DNA of 64,000 nt, from the NCBI RefSeq assembly GCF_002117485.1, contig NZ_CP021031.1, positions 466,066-530,065 on the forward strand, written 5' to 3'. This document shows positions 47,825 to 59,389 of this stretch, piece after piece. This DNA is from Rhizobium sp. NXC14. GTDB lineage: Bacteria > Pseudomonadota > Alphaproteobacteria > Rhizobiales > Rhizobiaceae. The position numbers and the translations under genes are program-made. How positions within the stretch are numbered: position 1 is the first letter of the stretch; each line of letters begins with the position of its first letter. The notes beneath the pieces are model-generated. The model was given only the letters and a program-made list of their open reading frames with translations, was not told the origin of the DNA and ran no database searches.

Positions 47825-49332
47825 CTTGCCCTCCTGAGGCTGTCATAGCGTGCGCAGTCGGCGACCGGTTCATGGGTCAGACGCAGCGCATCCGGGGTTT
47901 GCAGAGCTGCGGCCGGAGCCGGATCACGGCTGCGGGCCAGAATATTGATGATCACCGAGGCCGAGCAGACGCCCTGATCCAAAGCCTCCTGGCAGGCAGC
48001 ATCGACAGCCGCCAGACCGTCCGCCGGAACGCAGCCGAGGATGGTGACCATTTGCCGATCACCGTCATAGACGCTCTTCAGCCGCCTGCGCACTTTCTCC
48101 ATCGCTGCGGGCAAAACCCATTCGCGGAAAGGCGCCCCGTTGCGCAAAGCGCCAGGTTTGCGAGCTAGAACAGGTACATAATGCCAAGGATCGTAGATCG
48201 TCTCGCCACGACCAAAGCAGCGCTGATGCTCACCGACGTTCACCCCGTCCTGCCTGATGACGATCTTCTCGGCATAGGCGTGAACCTCGACAGGGCGGCC
48301 GACCGCCGTTGAGAGGACGGAGTATTTGTTGTTGTCGAAGCGGACGGTGCAGGTCTTCGACACGGAGGCCGGGACGCAGTGGAAACCGTCGAACGGTCCA
48401 ACGTAATGCACCAGGCTGCCGCGCTCCTCCTCGAACACCTGCCAGATCATCCGCTCCGTCTGCTCGGGATGGCGATGTGCCTTGGCGTAGGCGATGCATT
48501 TATCGAGCAGCCAGACGTTCAGCTCTTCCAGGCTTTTGACGCGAAGGCGTGGGGTGAAGAAGCGTTCGCGCACGAGACCAACCTGGTTCTCGACCTGTCC
48601 CTTCTCCCATCCGGATGCAGGCGTGCAGGCAACGGGATGGACCAGATAGTGGCTGCACATCTGCAGGAAGCGGCGATTGTATTGTCGCTCCTTTCCAACG
48701 AACACCGCTTCGACCGCCGTCTTCATGTTGTCGTAGATGCCGCGCGTGCAGGTGCCACGGAAGAAGGCGAAGGCCTTGTCATGCGCGTCGAACACCATCT
48801 CCTGGCTCTCGCGCATGTAGGCCCGGACAAACATCATCCGGCTGTGGCAGAGCCGGACATGGGCGACCTTGACGGTCGTCGTCACGCCGTTGACCAGAAT
48901 GATCTCGTGGCTCCAGTCGAACTGGTAAGCCTCACCTGGAGCGTAATAGAGAGGCACATAGGCTTCCGCCGTCACTGCTCCCCGGTTCTTCGCCCAGGTC
49001 TTGGCGTATCGCCGGATCGCGTCATAACTGCCATCGTAGCCGAGTGCCCGAACCTCCTCGTAAATCCGGATCAACGTCAGCCGCTCGCGCGACGGCTTGC
49101 CCTCATTGGCTGTCAGAAACCGCTCAATCTCCGCCTTCCAGGCTCCGATCCTTGGCAACGGTTGCCGTTCTCGTTCATAGGTAAAATCCGTCTCGTCGGA
49201 ACGCAGTATCTTGCGAACCGTGTTGCGCGACACATGAAGTTCCCGGACGATCTTCTTCACGGACCAGCCCTGCACATGGAAGGCCCGTCGAACACGCGCA
49301 ATCGTATCCACTCGCTTCAACTCCCGCTCCAT
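47821..49332 (-). CDS. istA: IS21-family transposase IstA
   Basis: 503 aa. N-terminal HTH ([20 protein letters not shown]), then the DDE core: [17 protein letters not shown] and the [13 protein letters not shown] block with the catalytic Glu. Intact, so the element may still be mobile. Confidence 0.92.
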   Translation of the reverse strand: MERELKRVDTIARVRRAFHVQGWSVKKIVRELHVSRNTVRKILRSDETDFTYERERQPLPRIGAWKAEIERFLTANEGKPSRERLTLIRIYEEVRALGYDGSYDAIRRYAKTWAKNRGAVTAEAYVPLYYAPGEAYQFDWSHEIILVNGVTTTVKVAHVRLCHSRMMFVRAYMRESQEMVFDAHDKAFAFFRGTCTRGIYDNMKTAVEAVFVGKERQYNRRFLQMCSHYLVHPVACTPASGWEKGQVENQVGLVRERFFTPRLRVKSLEELNVWLLDKCIAYAKAHRHPEQTERMIWQVFEEERGSLVHYVGPFDGFHCVPASVSKTCTVRFDNNKYSVLSTAVGRPVEVHAYAEKIVIRQDGVNVGEHQRCFGRGETIYDPWHYVPVLARKPGALRNGAPFREWVLPAAMEKVRRRLKSVYDGDRQMVTILGCVPADGLAAVDAACQEALDQGVCSASVIINILARSRDPAPAAALQTPDALRLTHEPVADCARYDSLRRAS

Positions 49333-49408
49333 CCGCCGCTAAAAGCCGGATGGTCAGATGAAATCTGAGGGGGGTCAAAATTGGACGCCGATTACCCCGC
49401 CAAGGGGG

Positions 49409-49882
<474 letters not shown>

Positions 49883-51184
49883 TTAATTTCCCTGATAAGC
49901 CGAAGGAAAGACAATATCTTGGTCAACGAGAACGTTGAATTTGTAACCCGGCCGAATCCTGATCGTCGGCTGGACACTCAGGTTTTTGGAAATGGTCTGT
50001 TCGGTCACACGGCCGAAGGAATCAGCGAAGTTGCGTCGCACAGCGTCTGATGTGGTGTTCTGTGTCGCGAGCGTCGAACTCTCGGGCATTGACATGTCGA
50101 TCCCCGTCCCGATTATCGCCACGAGTGCTGCCGAGCTCCACGTGCGCCAGAGATGTCGATCGACCTTGTCCTTGAACCCGCCATATCCCTCTGCGTCTGT
50201 CCCAGCCAAGCCGCCAATCTGCAGCGTCGAGCTATTCGGAAAAATCAAGTCGGTCCATACGACAAGAACCCTTTCCTGACCGAAAGAAACCTTGGAATGA
50301 TAGCGGCCAAACAGCTTTGCCCCCTGCGGGATCAGGAGCCGGTAGCCCGTGGCGCTATCGTAGACATTCTGGCTGATCTGTGCGGTGATCCGGCCCGGAA
50401 GGTCTGAGTTGATACCTGTGATCAACGTGGCTGGAATGACCGAGCCCCGCTTGAGCTCATACGGCGACATCTGCGGCATCAACTTGTTCGGCAGATAGCC
50501 GACGTCCTTGATGTCCTGGTTGAAGAAATCCTCCTTCGAGCCTTGGGCATTCTGGTCGACGCTCTGGCCCATCAGCCCGGATTTCATGGCGGCGGCGTAG
50601 AGGTCCGAGGCATTATTTGCTGTCGTCGTTTCAGTCTGTCGGCCTGAGTCTGTTGAATTGGCCGCCGTCCTCTCGACATCTGAAATATCCACCTGCAATG
50701 GGGAATCCAGCGCCGTAGCGCGGGCCTGCAGCCGAGCCATCCTTTGGCGCTGGGCCTCGCGGATATATTGTTCGTCCTGTTCCCGCTTCAGGCGGGCCTT
50801 CCATTCCTCTTCGGATTCGAGGCTCGGCCGCCGGTCTTCACGTTCCGTTGGCCGGCGGTCGACAACAGGTGTTTCCTTCTCGACCTTCTGTTCGACGGCA
50901 GGCGTAGGCTGGAACGCCTCACGTTCCACAGGTTCACCGATGATGCCGTCCGTAACCCCGCGTTTGAGCTGGTCTCCGAAGTTCGTTGCGGGAGCGTTCG
51001 AGGCACTGTCGATATCATTGTTCCGATTGAAGGGCAGCCCGCGCCATGAAAGTCCGATCACGACCACGCCAACGAAGAGCGCGACGATGACGATGGCGAT
51101 GATGACTGGCAGCCGATTGAGGCGGCGCATGCCCTTCTGATCGTCAAGCTGATTGGATGCACCGAGCTGGAGCGATTCGACCAT
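49883..51184 (-). CDS. trbI: Conjugal transfer protein TrbI (VirB10-like)
   Basis: 433 aa. Short cytoplasmic N-terminus, one membrane helix (LPVIIAIVIVALFVGVVVIG, residues about 25-45), a Glu/Arg-rich periplasmic linker, and a VirB10 C-terminal domain (KRGSVIPATLITGINSDLPG, IPQGAKLFGRYHSKV). Spans the envelope in the type IV channel. Last gene of the trb operon. Confidence 0.92.
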   Translation of the reverse strand: MVESLQLGASNQLDDQKGMRRLNRLPVIIAIVIVALFVGVVVIGLSWRGLPFNRNNDIDSASNAPATNFGDQLKRGVTDGIIGEPVEREAFQPTPAVEQKVEKETPVVDRRPTEREDRRPSLESEEEWKARLKREQDEQYIREAQRQRMARLQARATALDSPLQVDISDVERTAANSTDSGRQTETTTANNASDLYAAAMKSGLMGQSVDQNAQGSKEDFFNQDIKDVGYLPNKLMPQMSPYELKRGSVIPATLITGINSDLPGRITAQISQNVYDSATGYRLLIPQGAKLFGRYHSKVSFGQERVLVVWTDLIFPNSSTLQIGGLAGTDAEGYGGFKDKVDRHLWRTWSSAALVAIIGTGIDMSMPESSTLATQNTTSDAVRRNFADSFGRVTEQTISKNLSVQPTIRIRPGYKFNVLVDQDIVFPSAYQGN

Positions 51185-51195
51185 TCCCGCCTCCC

Positions 51196-51633
51196 TTAGT
51201 TCCGCTGGATGATCGAGAGCGGGCTTGTCGGCGTGGCGCCGGCTGCCGTTGCCGCGTAGGCCCGCCCAAGGACGATCGACGGCGTTGAAAGCTGCGCGAG
51301 CACCTGCCCGTCAAGGCCATCGACAGAATAGGCGATCTCGAACGGTTTCACGCCCTTTCCGACGTTGCCGTCGGTGAAGACCGTGTAGCCCCAGCCTTTC
51401 AGCGCCGCCTCCAGTGCCGCTGCGAAGTCCGAGGAGTCCTTTTTCATCTTGAGCGTCGTCGTACCTGCCGGACCGATTTGCTCAGCGAGCCGGCTTGCCA
51501 AGTCGCCGGCAATGGCACTTGCGGCCGGACCGGTGACGGCGACGGGGGTGGAACTGGTCGTCAATCCGTATTCGGCTGTCTGGCAGCCTGAAGCCAGGGC
51601 GGCGGTGACGATGATGACGAGAAGCTTGAGCAT
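51196..51633 (-). CDS. trbH: Conjugal transfer lipoprotein TrbH
   Basis: 145 aa with lipoprotein signal MLKLLVIIVTAALASGC (lipobox ASGC). Position between trbI and trbG identifies it. Outer-membrane-associated accessory factor. Confidence 0.85.
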   Translation of the reverse strand: MLKLLVIIVTAALASGCQTAEYGLTTSSTPVAVTGPAASAIAGDLASRLAEQIGPAGTTTLKMKKDSSDFAAALEAALKGWGYTVFTDGNVGKGVKPFEIAYSVDGLDGQVLAQLSTPSIVLGRAYAATAAGATPTSPLSIIQRN

Positions 51634-51636
51634 GGA

Positions 51637-52449
51637 TCAGCCTCCCCGCCGAATGGTGACTTTCTGCTGGCGCCAGCCGACGCCGGAGACGAGGATTGCC
51701 TTGTCGATCGCATAGTCAACGATCATCATGTCGTTCTTCATCCGGTAGTTGACGATGCGGTTCTGACCGCCGCTGACGACGAAGAGCACCGGTGCATCCT
51801 GGCTAGCGACGGATTTCGAGAACTGGATGTATGTTTTCACGCCATCTGAATAGACACGGTTCGGCTTCCAGGGCGCCATCCCGCTCACCAAGTAGGAGAA
51901 GTTCAACTTGTCAGGTGCCGTCCCGGAGGTGCCACCCGTCTCTAGCCGGGAATTGATGTCGGCGAGCTTGGTAGACACGTCCTCCGGATATTCGAAACCG
52001 ACGCGGGCCATGTACTGGCTCGGATGTGATTTCAACTGGATGTGATAGGTGCGGCGCGACGTCGTGATTACCATTGAAGTAATGAGGCCCGGCTCCGATG
52101 GCTTGACGATCAGGTGTATTGCCTGGCCGCCCGTGGCGCCCGAGGTTGCGGGCTCGACCTTCCAACGCACCGTGTCGCCGACAAGCACGTCGCGGACGAT
52201 CTCGCCGCCCTGGAGTTCGATATCGCAGACCTGTAGCGGTGAGCAGACGACGGATGGCTGGGTTTCTCCGAAGAGAAAGATGACCTTGCCATCTGGCCCG
52301 GTCGTGATCATCCCGGCTGTGCCGCGCCACTTCCTCGAAATGTTGGTACCCTTCGTCTCGTTCGTCGTCATGCTCTGCGCCTCAGCGCCGCCCACAAAGA
52401 CGACTCCGGCTAGGCAGCCGGCGGCTGCGATCAATCCTGTTCTGTGCAT
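51637..52449 (-). CDS. trbG: Conjugal transfer protein TrbG (VirB9-like)
   Basis: 270 aa with a signal peptide ([20 protein letters not shown]). Contains VirB9-type blocks: [20 protein letters not shown] and the C-terminal [20 protein letters not shown]. Forms the outer-membrane core with TrbI and TrbH. Confidence 0.9.
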   Translation of the reverse strand: MHRTGLIAAAGCLAGVVFVGGAEAQSMTTNETKGTNISRKWRGTAGMITTGPDGKVIFLFGETQPSVVCSPLQVCDIELQGGEIVRDVLVGDTVRWKVEPATSGATGGQAIHLIVKPSEPGLITSMVITTSRRTYHIQLKSHPSQYMARVGFEYPEDVSTKLADINSRLETGGTSGTAPDKLNFSYLVSGMAPWKPNRVYSDGVKTYIQFSKSVASQDAPVLFVVSGGQNRIVNYRMKNDMMIVDYAIDKAILVSGVGWRQQKVTIRRGG

Positions 52450-52466
52450 TGAGAAATCCCCTGCCC

Positions 52467-53129
52467 TTAAAGCTGTGCCGTCCAGTCGAAATCCCGGACG
52501 TAGAGACCGATCGGATTGAGGCGGATGGTCGCCTCGTCCTGCGGCGCCGTGAGCGTCACCGTTGCAACCCCGCGGAACCGGCGCGTGCCGGTTTCCTTGC
52601 CCTTCCGGTCGCGTTCGTACTCGGTCCAGTCGATCTGATAAGTCTGGTTCGACAGCGCCACGATGTTGTTGACTTCGATGGCGATCGTCGACGACTTGGC
52701 CGTTTCGAAAGGCGAGTTGCTCCGGAACCAGTCATTGATTTTTTGGGTCGAGGGATCGGAGGTCCGCAGCAGCGCGTAGGTTCGATCGATGTATTGCTTC
52801 TGCACCACGGCATCCGGCGTGATCGAACGGAAGCTGGTGACGAAGCTGCCGAGCGTGGCGCGCACCACCCGAACGTCGGCATATTCGATTTGCTGGGGGA
52901 ACCCGGATGTAACGGACGTGCCGAGCTTGTCGACTTGGACGATATAAGGCACCAGCTTGACCTGCATGCTCAGATACATCGAATATCCGAACCCAAGTAC
53001 GGCCATGGTCAGACCGAGAATACCGACGATACGCCATGCGGCGGCTGCCTGCACATAGGAACCGTATCGCTCGCTCCATTCCTGGCGTGCGGCAAGATAG
53101 GGGTTTTCGGGCGCGCGGTTCGCTGCCAT
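52467..53129 (-). CDS. trbF: Conjugal transfer protein TrbF (VirB8-like)
   Basis: 220 aa. One membrane helix ([20 protein letters not shown], about residues 33-52) then a periplasmic NTF2-like VirB8 domain with the conserved [16 protein letters not shown] end. Inner-membrane assembly factor. Confidence 0.9.
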   Translation of the reverse strand: MAANRAPENPYLAARQEWSERYGSYVQAAAAWRIVGILGLTMAVLGFGYSMYLSMQVKLVPYIVQVDKLGTSVTSGFPQQIEYADVRVVRATLGSFVTSFRSITPDAVVQKQYIDRTYALLRTSDPSTQKINDWFRSNSPFETAKSSTIAIEVNNIVALSNQTYQIDWTEYERDRKGKETGTRRFRGVATVTLTAPQDEATIRLNPIGLYVRDFDWTAQL

Positions 53130-53153
53130 CGATCGATCACTTTCTGATTGCAG

Positions 53154-54332
53154 TTAGTCTTTACGTTCGGGAGGTGACTTTGGTCCGCTGAGCCCACTGC
53201 GCGCCTGATCCAGTTTTGCGTTCGCAAGCCCAAGGATCGAACCAGCATACGCGCCTGGCGAACCGATGGCCTTCTCCTTGGCAGCAGAGCCCGCCGCTTT
53301 TCCTGCCGAGCCGAGCCCAGCGCCGAAACCTCGAAGCATTGCACCTGCAACGGAAGACCCCGCGGCCCGCGCGGTTTGAGCCGCCGCAAATCCTGCACCG
53401 GCAGCGCCAGTCGCAAGGAACCCTGCTCCTGTCGCAAACGATGCGGCCTGGCCACCGTGCCTGATAGCCTCCATTCCGCCCGAGACTGACGCAGCCTGGA
53501 CAACACCCTGCATGATGTTTGGGACGTAGATAGCGATAATGAAGACCACAACAGCGATACCCGCGATCGCAAGCGCAGTCTGGAACTGGTCGCCAATGTC
53601 GGGCTGGTCTGCCAACCCGATCAGCACCTCCGATCCGATACGGGAGATCATGACAAGCGCCATTAGTTTCATCCCCACGGAAAAGGCATAGATCAGATAT
53701 CGGACCGCGAAATCCTTCGTATAGGACGAGCCACCCAAACCAAGCATGATCGTGCCGGCGAGTAGGCCGATATACATTTCGACCATGACGGAAACGAAGA
53801 TCGCAGCAACAAGCGAAAACGAGATGACCACGACGACCATGGCGAAAGCTGCCGAGATCGCCAGCGCATTGTCCTCGAAAAGACCGAACTGAATCTTTTC
53901 CGACATCTTCGTTGCAACCGCCAGTCCAGCATTGAAGACGTCGGCCGGTGAGGCAGTGCCGCCTCCGGCGCCAATCTGGAACAGGCTGTCGACCACCGCT
54001 TTGGCGAAGGTCGGACCTTGTGCCAACACGAAAGCGAAGAAGCCGACGAACATGATCCGCCGGACGAGCTCGGCGAACCAGCTGTCGAGTGATGCGGCTT
54101 GTGTCGCGAGCCAGACGGCGGCGATGCCGATCTCGATCGTCGCCAGGATCCAGAACAGCGATTTGGCCGCATCCATGACCTTGGTTTCCCAACCCTTTGC
54201 GGCCGTTGTGATCTGGCTTTGCAATGCCGTTAGCACCGAACCTTCCTGCGCAAGGGTAGGCTGCGCCGCCAGCATGCATAAGACGGTAAGCAGCATGGCG
54301 GATCGAAGCCGCCGAACAGATATCGTTGTCAT
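53154..54332 (-). CDS. trbL: Conjugal transfer protein TrbL (VirB6-like)
   Basis: 392 aa polytopic membrane protein with a signal-like N-terminus (MLLTVLCMLAAQPTLAQ) and about six hydrophobic segments, ending in an Ala/Gly-rich cytoplasmic tail. VirB6-type inner-membrane channel component. Start overlaps trbK by four bases. Confidence 0.88.
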   Translation of the reverse strand: MTTISVRRLRSAMLLTVLCMLAAQPTLAQEGSVLTALQSQITTAAKGWETKVMDAAKSLFWILATIEIGIAAVWLATQAASLDSWFAELVRRIMFVGFFAFVLAQGPTFAKAVVDSLFQIGAGGGTASPADVFNAGLAVATKMSEKIQFGLFEDNALAISAAFAMVVVVISFSLVAAIFVSVMVEMYIGLLAGTIMLGLGGSSYTKDFAVRYLIYAFSVGMKLMALVMISRIGSEVLIGLADQPDIGDQFQTALAIAGIAVVVFIIAIYVPNIMQGVVQAASVSGGMEAIRHGGQAASFATGAGFLATGAAGAGFAAAQTARAAGSSVAGAMLRGFGAGLGSAGKAAGSAAKEKAIGSPGAYAGSILGLANAKLDQARSGLSGPKSPPERKD

Positions 54333-54511
54333 GCCCCTACCACTCCACTTTCATCTTTTCGCCGCCAGGGTGGATCCTCCTTCGATGATCCGAAGAACGT
54401 TTCACGGCGCTCCTGCGCAGCGTTCTTTTCGGAGATGAGCAGCCAGATGCCGGCGCTGCCAGCCGCCAGGAACCTCGCGATTGCGACGAGGAAAGATTTC
54501 GTTCTCACCAT
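54329..54511 (-). CDS. trbK: TrbK (entry exclusion), probable C-terminal frameshift
   Basis: 60 aa. N-terminal hydrophobic segment (VAIARFLAAGSAGIWLLI), then NAAQERRETFFGSSKEDPP. In the annotated frame it ends WRRKDESGVVGA, but in the neighbouring frame the same DNA reads GGEKMKVEW and stops, the ending also seen in TrbJ and expected for TrbK. A one-base insertion near 54365 is the simplest explanation. TrbK blocks redundant plasmid entry. Confidence 0.65.
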   Translation of the reverse strand: MVRTKSFLVAIARFLAAGSAGIWLLISEKNAAQERRETFFGSSKEDPPWRRKDESGVVGA

Positions 54512-55308
54512 TCCACCTTCATTTTTTCGCCGCCGGAGGTTGAAGGTGCAGTTCCGCTGAAGAATCTCTCCCGCCGCGCCTGCGCGAGGTCTTTGTCGGT
54601 TTGCTCGGTCTGAAGCCAGGTTCCCATCATTGTCATTTGTTGGGAGACGAGCCCTCGAAGCTTCTGCATCTGCGCGACCTGTTGCGCAGCGATCTCGTGC
54701 CCGACCTGCAGGGCTTTCATCTGCCCGTCGGCGGTCTCTGACATCGATCGCAGCGAGGACATTGTGCCTTCCTCGCTATCGAACTGGTCGGCCGTCAGGC
54801 TCGCCGCCTTCAGTGTGCTGGCGATCGTGTCCCGGTTGGTGTCCGACCAGGACTGATATGTGGTCGAGAAAGAAGCATTGTCAGGCAGTTTGGTTTTTAG
54901 ACTTGAGTAGCTTTGGAAGCGCTGCTGGAGCACGTCATCGGCATTGCCCATTGAAAACGAGATGCTCTGACCCTGGTCAACGATGCTGCGCAGCCGATTG
55001 AGATCGCTTTCGACCTGCCCCCACATACGCGACGGGAGAGTAGCCGTGTTCTGAAGCAGATTTTGATAGATGTTCAGCTGCGTTTCGATCTGTTGGGCGA
55101 GTTGGCTGATCTGGGTGAGCTGGTTTTCGATTTGCTCGCCGGATTTCCCGACCAAAGCGACCAGTTCGCCATTGTTGAGGACCTGCGTCCACTCGGTGGC
55201 GGCACCAGTTGCGGTGCCGGCATGAGCGGGATTTGCGGCGGCGACTGTCAACGCGACCGCCGCAAGGCCGACGAACAGCCTATTCGAAGTTGAGCAGCGA
55301 TGCGGCAT
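54505..55308 (-). CDS. trbJ: Conjugal transfer protein TrbJ (VirB5-like)
   Basis: 267 aa, start MPHRCSTSNRLFVGLAAVAL at 55308, giving a cleavable signal peptide; longer frames lie inside trbE. Helical periplasmic protein (LTQISQLAQQIETQLNIYQN) ending GGEKMKVEW. Minor pilus/adhesin component. Overlaps trbE by 29 bases. Confidence 0.87.
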   Translation of the reverse strand: MPHRCSTSNRLFVGLAAVALTVAAANPAHAGTATGAATEWTQVLNNGELVALVGKSGEQIENQLTQISQLAQQIETQLNIYQNLLQNTATLPSRMWGQVESDLNRLRSIVDQGQSISFSMGNADDVLQQRFQSYSSLKTKLPDNASFSTTYQSWSDTNRDTIASTLKAASLTADQFDSEEGTMSSLRSMSETADGQMKALQVGHEIAAQQVAQMQKLRGLVSQQMTMMGTWLQTEQTDKDLAQARRERFFSGTAPSTSGGEKMKVEW

Positions 55309-57736
55309 CGTGAACTCCTCTCGATTGAAGCCAGTGGATCGGCCAGTCGCGGCCGTGTTCGGACCTGAGCGCACGGATGCGCTTCAAATCTTCCTTGCCC
55401 GATGCGCCGACGAAGCTGAGAGCCACGGGACCGAGCGCCATATCGAACAGGCGCCGGCCGTCGGGGGTGACGACGTAGTATTCGCGCTTCGGGATCGCGT
55501 TCGAAACGATCTCGATCTGTCGCTCATTGAACCCGATCCTCTGATAGAACTCGCGCGTCCCCGGCTCCCTGGCGGCGCCGTTGGGAAGGCAAATTTTAGT
55601 TGGGCAGGATTCCTTCAGCACATCGATGATCCCGGAACGCTCGGCGTCCGAAATCGAATGTGTGGCGAGCACGACGGCGCAGTTGGCCTTGCGCAGCACT
55701 TTCAGCCATTCACGGATCTTGCTGCGGAACACTGGATGGCCGAGCATCAACCAAGCTTCATCCAGTACGATCAGGCTCGGTGAGCCGTCGAGACGCTTCT
55801 CGATCCGACGGAACAGATAGGTGAGCACGGGCACGAGATTGCGCTCGCCCATGTTCATCAGTTGCTCGATTTCGAAAGTCTGGACGGCAACCAGCGACAG
55901 ACCATCCTGTTCCGCATCGAGAAGTTGCCCCATCGGTCCGTCGACCGTATAGTGATGAAGCGCATCCTTGATCACGCGCATCTGCACGCCGCTGACGAAG
56001 TCCGAAAGCGATCGACCGGCTGCGCTGGCCATCAACCCAATCTGCCGCGAAATGGCGTTGCGATGATCAGGGGTGATGGCAACACCCTGCAGCGCCACCA
56101 GCATTTCGATCCATTCCGTGGCCCATGCGCGATCTGCATCATTGGAGAGCTCCGATAGCGGACAAAAGGCCAGTGCCCTCTCCGCTCCATTATGATCTCC
56201 ACCAATCTCATAGTGCTCGCCACCGACGGCCAGCGTCAGCGGCAACAACGCGCTCCCCTTGTCGAAGGCGAAGATTTGGGCGTGTTCATAGCGGCGGAAC
56301 TGTGCTGCGATCAGTGCCAGCAGCGTCGACTTGCCCGATCCGGTCGGTCCGAAAATCAGCGTGTGCCCGACATCGTCGACGTGCAGGTTCAGCCGGAACG
56401 GCGTCGATCCACTCGCCACCTGCATCAACGGCGGCGAGTTCGGCGGATAGAATGGGCATGGTGCGGTCGGATTGCCCGACCAGACAGAGTTAAGCGGGAC
56501 GAGATCGGCGAGATTACTCGTGTTGATTAGCGGTTCGCGGATATTGCAGTACCAGTTGCCGGGCAGGCTGCCGAGAAAGGCTTCAGTGGCGTTGAGCGTC
56601 TCGATCCGCGCGCCAAAACCCTCCGCCTGGATCAGCCGGCGGATGGCTTCCGCTTTTTCCTGCAGGGCTTCGCGATCATTATCGAAAAGGACGATGACGG
56701 GCGTGTAATAGCCGTATGCGACCAGCTGCGAGGAGGCCTGCGCGATAGCATCTTCCGTCTCCGCGACCATGGTCATTGCGTCCTGATCAACCGAACGGCT
56801 CTGCGTCTGGAATAGCTGATCGAAGAACGGCCTTACCTTCTGCTGCCACTTCTTGCGCGTGCGTTCCAGTTTCTGCCTTGCCTCCTCCGCATCGAGGAAG
56901 AGGAAGCGCGAAGACCAACGATAGGTGAGCGGCATCAGGTCCAGGCTGTTGAGAATCCCTGGCCAGCTCTCGGCCGGCAGGCCGTCGATCGCCACGACAC
57001 CGAGGAAACGGCTTTCAACCTTCGGCGTCAGGCCATGCTCGAGCTCGGCCGTCGCAAGCCAGTCAAGATACATAGGGGCACCCGGCAGTCGGATCGGGTG
57101 GTTTTCGCCTGTAACGCAAAAGCGAACGAATTGTAGCAGCTCGTCATAGCGGGCGACCCGCTCCCCTCCCCGCTCGACCGCTTCCCGGGTTTCCATGCGA
57201 AGGATCGAAAGGGCGTTGGCGAAATACTGCTCGATCTCGCGGACAGCATTCTTGAAAATGAACAGCACCGTGTCCGCATAGGTCTTCTTTCGGCTCTCGT
57301 CGTCCGAATAGATGTATTTGCTGAGTGTAGTCTTTTTGGATTCGAGTGGCCGATAGGTCAGGATGAGCGCGTGTTTGCTCTCGAAATGTCCCTGCTCGCG
57401 CCCGAAATGCGCCCGCCGTTCGGCGTCGATCGCGCGGGTGACCGCGTCGGGGAAGTGGCAATGATCATCCGACGGATAGTCGAACGTCGGGATTCGCACG
57501 GCTTCGACCTGGATCATCCAGCCGCTTCCGAGACGCGACAGGATCGTATTGATCTGCCGCGACAGTTCGTTGCGCTCGAGGTCTGTGGCGCTTTCGGAAT
57601 CCGGCCCGGCAAAATACCAGCCGGCCATCAGGCTTCCGTCTTTCAACAGGAGGACGCCATTGTCGACCAGGCCGGCATAGGGCACGAGATCCGCGAAGGA
57701 GGGGCCGGTGGCCCGAAAGCGTTTGAGAGCGACCAT
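55280..57736 (-). CDS. trbE: Conjugal transfer ATPase TrbE (VirB4-like)
   Basis: 818 aa. Walker A FGPTGSGKSTLLALI (about residue 460), Walker B SLIVLDEAWLMLG, and the VLATHSISDAERSGI sensor block. Energises pilus assembly and substrate transfer from the inner membrane. Confidence 0.93.
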   Translation of the reverse strand: MVALKRFRATGPSFADLVPYAGLVDNGVLLLKDGSLMAGWYFAGPDSESATDLERNELSRQINTILSRLGSGWMIQVEAVRIPTFDYPSDDHCHFPDAVTRAIDAERRAHFGREQGHFESKHALILTYRPLESKKTTLSKYIYSDDESRKKTYADTVLFIFKNAVREIEQYFANALSILRMETREAVERGGERVARYDELLQFVRFCVTGENHPIRLPGAPMYLDWLATAELEHGLTPKVESRFLGVVAIDGLPAESWPGILNSLDLMPLTYRWSSRFLFLDAEEARQKLERTRKKWQQKVRPFFDQLFQTQSRSVDQDAMTMVAETEDAIAQASSQLVAYGYYTPVIVLFDNDREALQEKAEAIRRLIQAEGFGARIETLNATEAFLGSLPGNWYCNIREPLINTSNLADLVPLNSVWSGNPTAPCPFYPPNSPPLMQVASGSTPFRLNLHVDDVGHTLIFGPTGSGKSTLLALIAAQFRRYEHAQIFAFDKGSALLPLTLAVGGEHYEIGGDHNGAERALAFCPLSELSNDADRAWATEWIEMLVALQGVAITPDHRNAISRQIGLMASAAGRSLSDFVSGVQMRVIKDALHHYTVDGPMGQLLDAEQDGLSLVAVQTFEIEQLMNMGERNLVPVLTYLFRRIEKRLDGSPSLIVLDEAWLMLGHPVFRSKIREWLKVLRKANCAVVLATHSISDAERSGIIDVLKESCPTKICLPNGAAREPGTREFYQRIGFNERQIEIVSNAIPKREYYVVTPDGRRLFDMALGPVALSFVGASGKEDLKRIRALRSEHGRDWPIHWLQSRGVHDAASLLNFE

Positions 57737-57745
57737 GCCTGCCCC

Positions 57746-58045
57746 TCAATACCGGCGCCACGGCGAGGAGGTCGCCTTGTAGTAATGCTTGTAGGAGATA
57801 TGACGGACATAAACCTGTCGCATCAGCGGATCGGCCTTGGCCATCATCCTCAGGAGCCCGAGGATGACGATCCAGACGGCAACGCCGAACAGCGCGGAAT
57901 AGATCGTGAGAACGACGAAGATCAGAATGACGGCCGCAAGGCCGGTGATCAGCACAAGTTCCCGGTCTGCGCCCATCAGGAGGTTCGGCCGGGACAGGGC
58001 ACGGTGGATGCGGTTGCGCTGCAGCCCGGACAAGGACTCAGCCAT
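57746..58045 (-). CDS. trbD: Conjugal transfer protein TrbD (VirB3-like)
   Basis: 99 aa, start [20 protein letters not shown] at 58045. Two adjacent membrane segments and the [20 protein letters not shown] motif typical of VirB3/TrbD. Overlaps trbC by eight bases. Confidence 0.9.
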   Translation of the reverse strand: MAESLSGLQRNRIHRALSRPNLLMGADRELVLITGLAAVILIFVVLTIYSALFGVAVWIVILGLLRMMAKADPLMRQVYVRHISYKHYYKATSSPWRRY

Positions 58046-58403
58046 GAGCCCCCTCCCCTGTTTCGCTTTCACCGATCGAGGTGGTTTGCTCGCTGGTCAG
58101 CCCGATCGAGGCGCCAGTCGCGCCAAACAAGCCGACGATATTGGTCGCGCCAAGCAGGATGCCGGCGACAAGCACGATGTACATGAGCCGACGCGCGAAA
58201 TCGTTCAGCTCTCCGCCGAAGATCAGCATGCCGCCGGCAATCGCGACCGCCGCAAGGGCGATGGCGCCGGCGACCGGTCCTGTGATCGACTCCTGGATTT
58301 GCTGCAATGGCCCTTCCCAAGGAAGACTGCCGCCGGAACTCGCGAGCGCCGGCGCTACCGAGGCGAGGAGTGCTGCGGCGATGACTGCGTTTCTACGCGA
58401 CAT
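58038..58403 (-). CDS. trbC: Conjugal pilin TrbC (VirB2-like)
   Basis: 121 aa, start [20 protein letters not shown] at 58403. Signal peptide, [20 protein letters not shown] processed N-terminus, and two hydrophobic pilin helices. TraF is the likely processing peptidase. Overlaps trbB by 11 bases. Confidence 0.9.
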   Translation of the reverse strand: MSRRNAVIAAALLASVAPALASSGGSLPWEGPLQQIQESITGPVAGAIALAAVAIAGGMLIFGGELNDFARRLMYIVLVAGILLGATNIVGLFGATGASIGLTSEQTTSIGESETGEGAHG

Positions 58404-59370
58404 GGCACGCCTCCTGCTCTTCCGTGAACTGGTCGGAGTCGATCTCGTAGTGGCCGCTCGCAAAACGCTCGACCCGAATGACGTCGCGAACGCGCCGCCC
58501 GCGTGGCGTTCGCTCGATCGAGACGACAAGATCAACCGTTTCCCCGATCACCTCCTGCATCGGCTGCTGGCTGGCCTCGGCGGTTAGCTGTTCGAGACGC
58601 CGGAGAGCCGACATGGCAGTGTTGGAGTGGATCGTCGCGAGGCCACCAGGGTGGCCGGTGTTCCAAGCCTTAAGCAGCGTCAGTGCAGCGCTGTCGCGGA
58701 CCTCACCGACCACGATCCTGTCGGGTCGCAGGCGCATGGTGCTCTTCAAAAGCCGCGCCATGTCGATCGTATCGCTGGTGTGGAGGAGAACGGCGTTATC
58801 GGCGGCGCATTGAATCTCGGCGGTGTCTTCCAGGATGACCAAGCGGTCTTGCGGAGCAGACTTAACGATTTCATTGATGACCGCGTTCGCAAGCGTCGTC
58901 TTGCCGGAGCCTGCGCCACCGGAAATGATGATGTTGAGCCGGGAGGAAATCGCGCTGCGGATGGTGGAAGCCTGATGTTCGGTCATCACGCCAGAGAGGA
59001 CATAATCATCGAGCGGGATCAAGTGTGAGGCACGACGGCGAATGGTGAAGGCCGGCTTGGCGACGACCGGAGGCAAGAGCCCTTCGAAGCGGTGGCCGCC
59101 GATCGGCAATTCTCCGGAAATGATAGGCCGGTCGGAATCTATCTCCGACTGAAGCGCGTGAGCGACCGCGCCGATCACCATTTCAGCTGCAGCCGATGAC
59201 ATTTCGCCGGCGAGGGCAATGCCGTGGCTGAGCCGTTCGATGAAAAGCTTTGTATCCGGATTGAGCATGATCTCCACGACATCCGAGTCGTCCAGAGCAA
59301 CGCAGAGCTGAACTCCAAGCGCATCCTGAAGCTTCCGGACAAGTCGGGGATGAGAACGAAGCTGATTCAT
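58393..59370 (-). CDS. trbB: Conjugal transfer ATPase TrbB (VirB11-like)
   Basis: 325 aa, start [20 protein letters not shown] at 59370. Walker [17 protein letters not shown], Asp box [12 protein letters not shown], Walker B/His box [10 protein letters not shown] and [12 protein letters not shown]. Hexameric traffic ATPase. Confidence 0.93.
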   Translation of the reverse strand: MNQLRSHPRLVRKLQDALGVQLCVALDDSDVVEIMLNPDTKLFIERLSHGIALAGEMSSAAAEMVIGAVAHALQSEIDSDRPIISGELPIGGHRFEGLLPPVVAKPAFTIRRRASHLIPLDDYVLSGVMTEHQASTIRSAISSRLNIIISGGAGSGKTTLANAVINEIVKSAPQDRLVILEDTAEIQCAADNAVLLHTSDTIDMARLLKSTMRLRPDRIVVGEVRDSAALTLLKAWNTGHPGGLATIHSNTAMSALRRLEQLTAEASQQPMQEVIGETVDLVVSIERTPRGRRVRDVIRVERFASGHYEIDSDQFTEEQEACHVA

Positions 59371-59389
59371 GGAACTCTCCCTATGCTGC

